In this document: piece by piece, positions 62,166-64,000 of the stretch
Layout: each line of letters opens with the position of its first letter
Position numbering within the stretch: the first letter of the stretch is position 1
DNA from: Mesobacillus foraminis
Lineage (GTDB): Bacteria; Bacillota; Bacilli; Bacillales; Cytobacillaceae
Length of the DNA stretch: 64,000 bases
NCBI RefSeq assembly: GCF_004340465.1
Contig: NZ_SLVV01000011.1
Location: 186,001 to 250,000 of the forward strand
Direction of reading: 5' to 3'
The notes under the pieces: generated by a model
Told to the model about the DNA's origin: nothing
The model's input: the letters and a program-made list of their open reading frames with translations, nothing else
Database searches by the model: none
Made by a program: the position numbers and the translations under genes

Positions 62166-63818
62166 TTAACGGTCTTTTCCCCGCTTGTGGTTGTTGCTCA
62201 TCGGCAATTCAACCAATACTTCTGTTCCCTGATTTGCAAGGCTGTTGAACCTGATATCCCCATTATGGGATTGAACTATTTTAAAGGAGACAGTAAGGCC
62301 AAGCCCCGTGCCTTTTTCCTTTGAGGAATAAAATGGTTCTCCAAGCCTTTTGAGGAATTCGTCCGATATGCCGCATCCATTGTCTTTTACTTTTACAACC
62401 ACACTTTCTTCATTTGACAGCTCAATTGAAATTAAGACAGTATCCCCGCTGGCAGAGGCTTCAATCGCGTTCTTTATCAGATTGATGAATAATTGCTTGA
62501 GCTGGTTCGGCTCACATTCAATTTCAAGCTTTTTGTCCAGAAACTCAAAGTCAATTTGGATATTGTGAAGGCTTGCCTCTGTTTTTAACAGGGAAATTAC
62601 ATCGTACAGAATCGTTTGGATATCAGCCTTTTTATATTGAAGCCGCTGTGGTTTTGCCAATAGGAGGAGTTCCCCGACAATATGGTTGATCCTGTTTAGT
62701 TCATCGAGCATGATCTGGTAGTAGCTTTGATGCTTTTCATCCTCCATTTTTAAAAGCTGGACAAAGCCCTTGAGCGAGGTGAGGGGATTCCGGATTTCAT
62801 GGGCAACACTTGCGGAAAGCTCCCCGACTACAGAAAGTTTCTCTGTTCTTCTCAGGCGTTCTTCGGTTTCCCTGATCTGGGTAATATCTTTCGCATACCC
62901 GACAATCCCGGCAATTTTGCCATTGATGATCATGGGCACGGACGCACAATTCAGGACAATTTTATTCCCGGCTTTATTGGTAACCTCCAGCTCAAAAGTC
63001 TTGGGCTGCTTTTCGGAGATGACCGAGGAAATGATGTTCGAAATTTCTGTCCTGCTCCTGCGAGGCAGTATATCTTTAATATGCTGTCCGATGGTTTCCT
63101 CCACGCTAAACCCTGTTATATTTTCATACTGGGGATTTAGATTGGTAATGAATCCATCGATATCAATCATGTAAACAATGTCCGGGTTATATTCAAACAG
63201 CGATTTGTAGCGTTGTTCGCTTTCCTCCAGGAGGTTCTTGACATGCTTTTGGTCGGTAATATCCCTGCCGATTACCACAAGTCCCTTTCTGCCCCCATCC
63301 GGGTGGAAGAGCGGGACCTTCAATGTATCAAAGGTTTTAGTTGAGCCATCCGGAATTAATACTTCTTCCTCAATCCGGGAAATGACCCCCTTTTGCCAGG
63401 TTTCCTCATCCGAAATCTCACAGTATCTCAGAGCATCTCCGTAAAATTCCGTATACTCCGCAAGCTCTGAATCCTTTTTCCCGCGATAGTCGACATTTTC
63501 AAGCTGGAACAGTTTAAGTCCAAATTTATTGGCTTCGATCCATCTACCATCGCCATCCTTGAAGTTCACAAAGTCCACCATGGAATTGATCAAGGTGGAT
63601 AAGCGCTTTTCCTCCTCTTTGGCTGTATCAAGCTCCTCTGACTTCATTACGTAAAAGAAAAAGAAACAGCCCGTTACAACCACATAGAAAGCCTCTTTGC
63701 CATGGTTGAATAGATTGTAATAGGAGGGGGAAATAAATTCTTCAATTAGATAATTTGTCCCAAATATCCATAAAAAACTAACAAACACGAAGGTCAGCAG
63801 CGATTTCAGTTTTTTCAT
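62166..63818 (-). CDS. PAS-domain sensor histidine kinase (sporulation-kinase-like)
   Basis: 550 residues: two N-terminal helices (LLTFVFVSFLWIFGTNYLI and FYVVVTGCFFFFYVM), two PAS domains (about 75-190 and 205-320; DIVYMIDIDGFITNLNPQYE), HisKA with the phospho-His in LSASVAHEIRNPLTSLKG, and HATPase (FINLIKNAIEAS, VKDNGCGISDEF, GTGLGLTVSF). No response regulator is adjacent. This orphan arrangement, and the layout, resemble the KinA/KinE sporulation kinases that feed the Spo0F phosphorelay. Signal unknown. Confidence 0.85.
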   Translation of the reverse strand: MKKLKSLLTFVFVSFLWIFGTNYLIEEFISPSYYNLFNHGKEAFYVVVTGCFFFFYVMKSEELDTAKEEEKRLSTLINSMVDFVNFKDGDGRWIEANKFGLKLFQLENVDYRGKKDSELAEYTEFYGDALRYCEISDEETWQKGVISRIEEEVLIPDGSTKTFDTLKVPLFHPDGGRKGLVVIGRDITDQKHVKNLLEESEQRYKSLFEYNPDIVYMIDIDGFITNLNPQYENITGFSVEETIGQHIKDILPRRSRTEISNIISSVISEKQPKTFELEVTNKAGNKIVLNCASVPMIINGKIAGIVGYAKDITQIRETEERLRRTEKLSVVGELSASVAHEIRNPLTSLKGFVQLLKMEDEKHQSYYQIMLDELNRINHIVGELLLLAKPQRLQYKKADIQTILYDVISLLKTEASLHNIQIDFEFLDKKLEIECEPNQLKQLFINLIKNAIEASASGDTVLISIELSNEESVVVKVKDNGCGISDEFLKRLGEPFYSSKEKGTGLGLTVSFKIVQSHNGDIRFNSLANQGTEVLVELPMSNNHKRGKDR

Positions 63819-63961
63819 ATAGTTAATGGCTCCGTTCCCTATATACTCTATAAAACAGGGGACATTCCCCTGAAGTTCTCTATTATTCCAAGTAATAATA
63901 GTAGCATAGTTTAACAGGGAGTTGATAGAAAAAAACTGGAAAAGCCATGTAAAATGAAGAA

Positions 63962-63988
63962 GGTCCTCTCAGCTGCGAAAAGAGGACC
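63962..63988. terminator. Hairpin near the window end
   Basis: GGTCCTCT pairs with AGAGGACC around an 11-base loop, with a TTTT at the window edge. Probably belongs to a gene outside the window. The stretch 63819-63961 holds the kinase upstream region and no gene. Confidence 0.55.
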
Positions 63989-64000
63989 AACCCCGCTTTT

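Overview
The window looks like the chromosome of a spore-forming Bacillaceae (Bacillus sensu lato, for example the Mesobacillus/Cytobacillus/Neobacillus relatives). I base this on the TnrA-type regulators and GlnR/TnrA boxes, a Spo0M-type protein, FbpA/FbpB small proteins, a NagP/NagA/NagB/NagR set with dre operators, CsoR/CopA, CcpA cre sites, strong AGGAGG ribosome binding sites and frequent GTG/TTG starts. I see no rRNA, tRNA, CRISPR array, transposase or prophage.

Layout. 1-3.25 kb: end of rocA, then rocD and rocG (arginine/ornithine to glutamate to 2-oxoglutarate). 3.4-9.6 kb: small and membrane proteins, a YpuA-like DUF1002 protein behind an ECF-sigma-type promoter, uppP, and adhE with two Rex-type sites. 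9.8-11.25 kb: a PlcR-like RRNPP regulator followed by a secreted pheromone precursor carrying ten copies of (A/K)DLPTQ(H/Y), the most unusual system here. 11.4-14.7 kb: queT under a preQ1 riboswitch, two small membrane proteins, and a Mn2+ (yybP-ykoY) riboswitch ahead of an FbpB-like / half-Spo0M / DUF1232 / TerC operon. 14.7-23.5 kb: kinase-like protein, CorC/HlyC protein, MATE exporter, GNAT, DUF2157 plus GDYXXLXY pair, nitroreductase, Nudix hydrolase, methyltransferase. 23.9-28.9 kb: complete ureABCEFGD operon with a GlnR/TnrA box. 29.1-34.4 kb: panE, then a CstA-type transporter with a LytS/LytT-type two-component system (BtsSR-BtsT-like pyruvate sensing and uptake). 34.5-37.8 kb: DUF4097 protein and large catalase. 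37.8-38.1 kb: 42-bp tandem array. 38.2-42.4 kb: class I ribonucleotide reductase plus flavodoxin behind two NrdR-like boxes and a cobalamin riboswitch. 42.5-44.2 kb: SufT-like protein and a DUF438/hemerythrin/PAS protein with an Fnr box. 44.2-48.4 kb: copper module copA, His-rich secreted protein, csoR. 48.5-52 kb: TetR/epimerase pair sharing an operator; exonuclease plus DUF294 nucleotidyltransferase. 52-54.5 kb: amtB with two divergent TnrA paralogs. 54.5-56.6 kb: small proteins, hemolysin III, DUF1836. 56.6-61.8 kb: N-acetylglucosamine regulon (nagP; nagA-nagB-nagR-SIS). 61.8-64 kb: small HTH protein and a PAS histidine kinase.

Themes. Nitrogen supply is prominent (roc, urease, amtB, two TnrA), with matching GlnR/TnrA-type boxes. 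Oxygen limitation is a second theme (adhE/Rex, DUF438/Fnr). At least seven copies and one fragment of a palindromic repeat (GTGCCTGACCCCCTTTA and its reverse complement) are scattered between genes. A related 42-bp unit forms the tandem array beside the catalase gene.
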